DNA of 64,000 bases, taken from assembly GCF_040054535.1 (NCBI RefSeq), contig NC_090780.1:13235501-13299500 (forward strand), given 5' to 3'. Source of the stretch: Antennarius striatus. Taxonomy: Eukaryota > Chordata > Actinopteri > Lophiiformes > Antennariidae. The position numbers and the translations under genes are program-made. A model generated the notes under the pieces. It worked only from the letters and a program-made list of their open reading frames with translations. It was not told the DNA's origin and ran no database searches. How positions within the stretch are numbered: position 1 is the stretch's first letter; each line of letters starts with the position of its first letter. Below are positions 62,499-64,000 of the stretch, in pieces.

Positions 62499-63439
62499 GT
62501 GAGTACACCGCTTCTTCAGCATAAATGGTTATAATAGAGAGGAACAGTAATGCTCACTTTTAATGACCTTTGTACCTGTTGCTGTGGTCTGGTTCCACTG
62601 GTAGACTCTGCGGCTGTTCCTAACATTTCATTATTTTTAATGGCATGAACCTGTGGCAACAGGTTTCATCCATAGGAGGTTATTCTTGCTGAAAAACTTT
62701 CTCCCAAACGTGGACGTCCCACCCGAGTAAACATGGCTTCACACTGAGCGGTCCTGTGAACTCCACAAATTGTATGGCAACAGATTTAGGACTTTTAGGA
62801 CGTCGTGGCTTCTACCTTGATTACACCTTAACACAAGACAAGTGGAGGAAATCAAAGTGTCCAACACTCTATAACCAATAAATGAATACAATTAAATAAA
62901 CTGGACTTATAATGGAATACACTGTATTATGTTCTGTATAAACAAAGTGTGACGTATGCTATATTTATGAATTTATAATTATATCATTCTTTAGTCATAT
63001 TATTTCAAAGAAAGTACGAAAAAATATAATAGGTGCACCTATTTTAAACGCTATTACATATGCTATATGCATCATTACAATTTAGTAAACGTCAGTGGGC
63101 GTGCAATGAGATGATGCTGAAAGAGAGTAAGAAGAGCTGTTATTGAGAAAACTATGAACCACATTTAAGTGGGTAGGAACAGTTCAGACCTTATTGTGTT
63201 ATTTATCTGAAAGCAACAGATGATAGTTTGGACCTTATGTTATGACTCCTTCTCCATAGAACCCACCCATACAATTCGTAATTTCGTTAGCATTATTACT
63301 AATTCTGTAGTTATTCAAGAAAAATATGATTTCACCGTTGGATATTTTCTTTGTGATCTAGTTCTCTTTTTTAAGATACAAATTATTTGAAAGAACAATT
63401 TCAACAGCAAGTTGATGTTAGTTGGTAGTCCTCAGTCAG
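62499..63439 (+). other. Intron following the exon at 62420
   Basis: No exon is recognised. AT-rich, with a SINE directly downstream. Confidence 0.35.
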
Positions 63440-63806
63440 TCATCTTCAGATAACCACCGGGAATCCGGAGGAGCCAGAGAGCCAGAGCCTATCTCGGCGG
63501 CATAGGGCGTGAGGCGGGGGACACTCTGGGCACGACGCCAGTGCACCGCAGAGCCACACACAAAGACACACAACACTCATTCCTACGGGCAATTTGGAAC
63601 GGCCAATCAACCTGAAGTGCATGCTTTTGGAGGTGGCAAGAAGCTGGAGAATCTGGAGAGAACCCACGCAGACACGGGGAGAGCATGCGAACTCCATGTC
63701 TGCGTCGGTTCCGCATGCACACGAACTCCGCATAGAGTGGGACTCGAACCCGGGTCCGCCGTGTTGTGAGGCGGCAGTGCTAACCACTGCGCCAACGTGC
63801 CACCCA
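63440..63806 (-). mobile_element. tRNA-derived SINE
   Basis: Read on the minus strand, the element starts tggcgcagtggttagcactg (A box, 63795-63783) with a B box, GGTTCGAGTCCC, at 63750-63739, spaced as in a tRNA promoter. It continues with a common teleost SINE body (ggagttcgtgtgcatgcgg ... ccgtaggaatgagtg). Confidence 0.75.
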
Positions 63807-64000
63807 GTTGGTAGTCTTAACTATTAATATTTGTTATCACACAGTAGTGAATTTTGTACACTGGTCAGACTTTCATGTGTGGTAGATGCTATCACGATAT
63901 AATTGTTTATTCGTGTTGGCATCAGCCTTGAGGTTAGGTGCAAAAATCTTGTTATATCTGTGATAAGAATGAAAAAAAACACTATCAGATGATGCAGATC

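Noticed and set aside
63739-63795. tRNA gene, from A- and B-box matches
   Set aside because: The boxes belong to a SINE head; no cloverleaf with a proper anticodon arm and acceptor stem can be drawn.
63446-63827. Open frames up to 113 codons at the right edge, on both strands
   Set aside because: They are translations of a tRNA-derived SINE.

Overview
The window is nuclear DNA of a ray-finned fish, most likely a percomorph teleost. The evidence is split genes with GT-AG introns, vertebrate proteins that are clearly recognisable once the exons are spliced by hand, AT-rich intergenic DNA with many dinucleotide repeats, and typical teleost mobile elements (Tc1-like and pogo/Tigger-like DNA transposons, an RTE-type LINE, tRNA-derived SINEs). 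I see no prokaryotic operon, phage, CRISPR array or intact virus.

Layout. 1-8700 holds no recognised coding exon: a possible 3' end of an off-window gene, mobile-element debris (2.0-4.9 kb), and a GC/CpG-rich promoter-like patch at 5.9-6.6 kb. ampd2 (AMP deaminase 2, + strand) runs from 8733 to 34887 in 18 coding exons. Its 17.7-kb first intron carries a foldback Tc1-type MITE, a SINE and an antisense RTE LINE. eps8l3 (EPS8-like 3, - strand) lies tail to tail with it, 43304 to 38177, in 18 coding exons. irf6 (interferon regulatory factor 6, - strand) runs 50638 to 46553 in 7 coding exons, with a CpG-rich upstream region holding a full CRE palindrome. A retinal guanylate cyclase-activating protein gene (GCAP, - strand) runs 58055 to 53638 in 4 exons. 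At 62420 a + strand coding exon opens a gene that leaves the window and that I could not identify.

For all four complete genes the intron phases, reading frame and protein length agree across every junction (835, 611, 488 and 190 residues), so the exon models are well supported although no alignment could be run. The genes do not form a functional unit: they cover purine nucleotide metabolism, actin/Rac signalling, epithelial transcription control and photoreceptor calcium feedback.

Best leads for follow-up are a GC-AG intron in ampd2, two introns in different genes whose 3' splice sites directly abut (GT)n microsatellites, a three-copy dispersed repeat that ends in a hairpin and keeps a similar open frame in each copy, a 64-bp palindromic unit repeated three times between irf6 and the GCAP gene, a tandem peptide duplication in the IRF6 linker, a candidate alternative ampd2 first exon, and a possible unannotated minus-strand exon at 59.4-59.6 kb. 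I found no clear evidence of a wholly new biological system.
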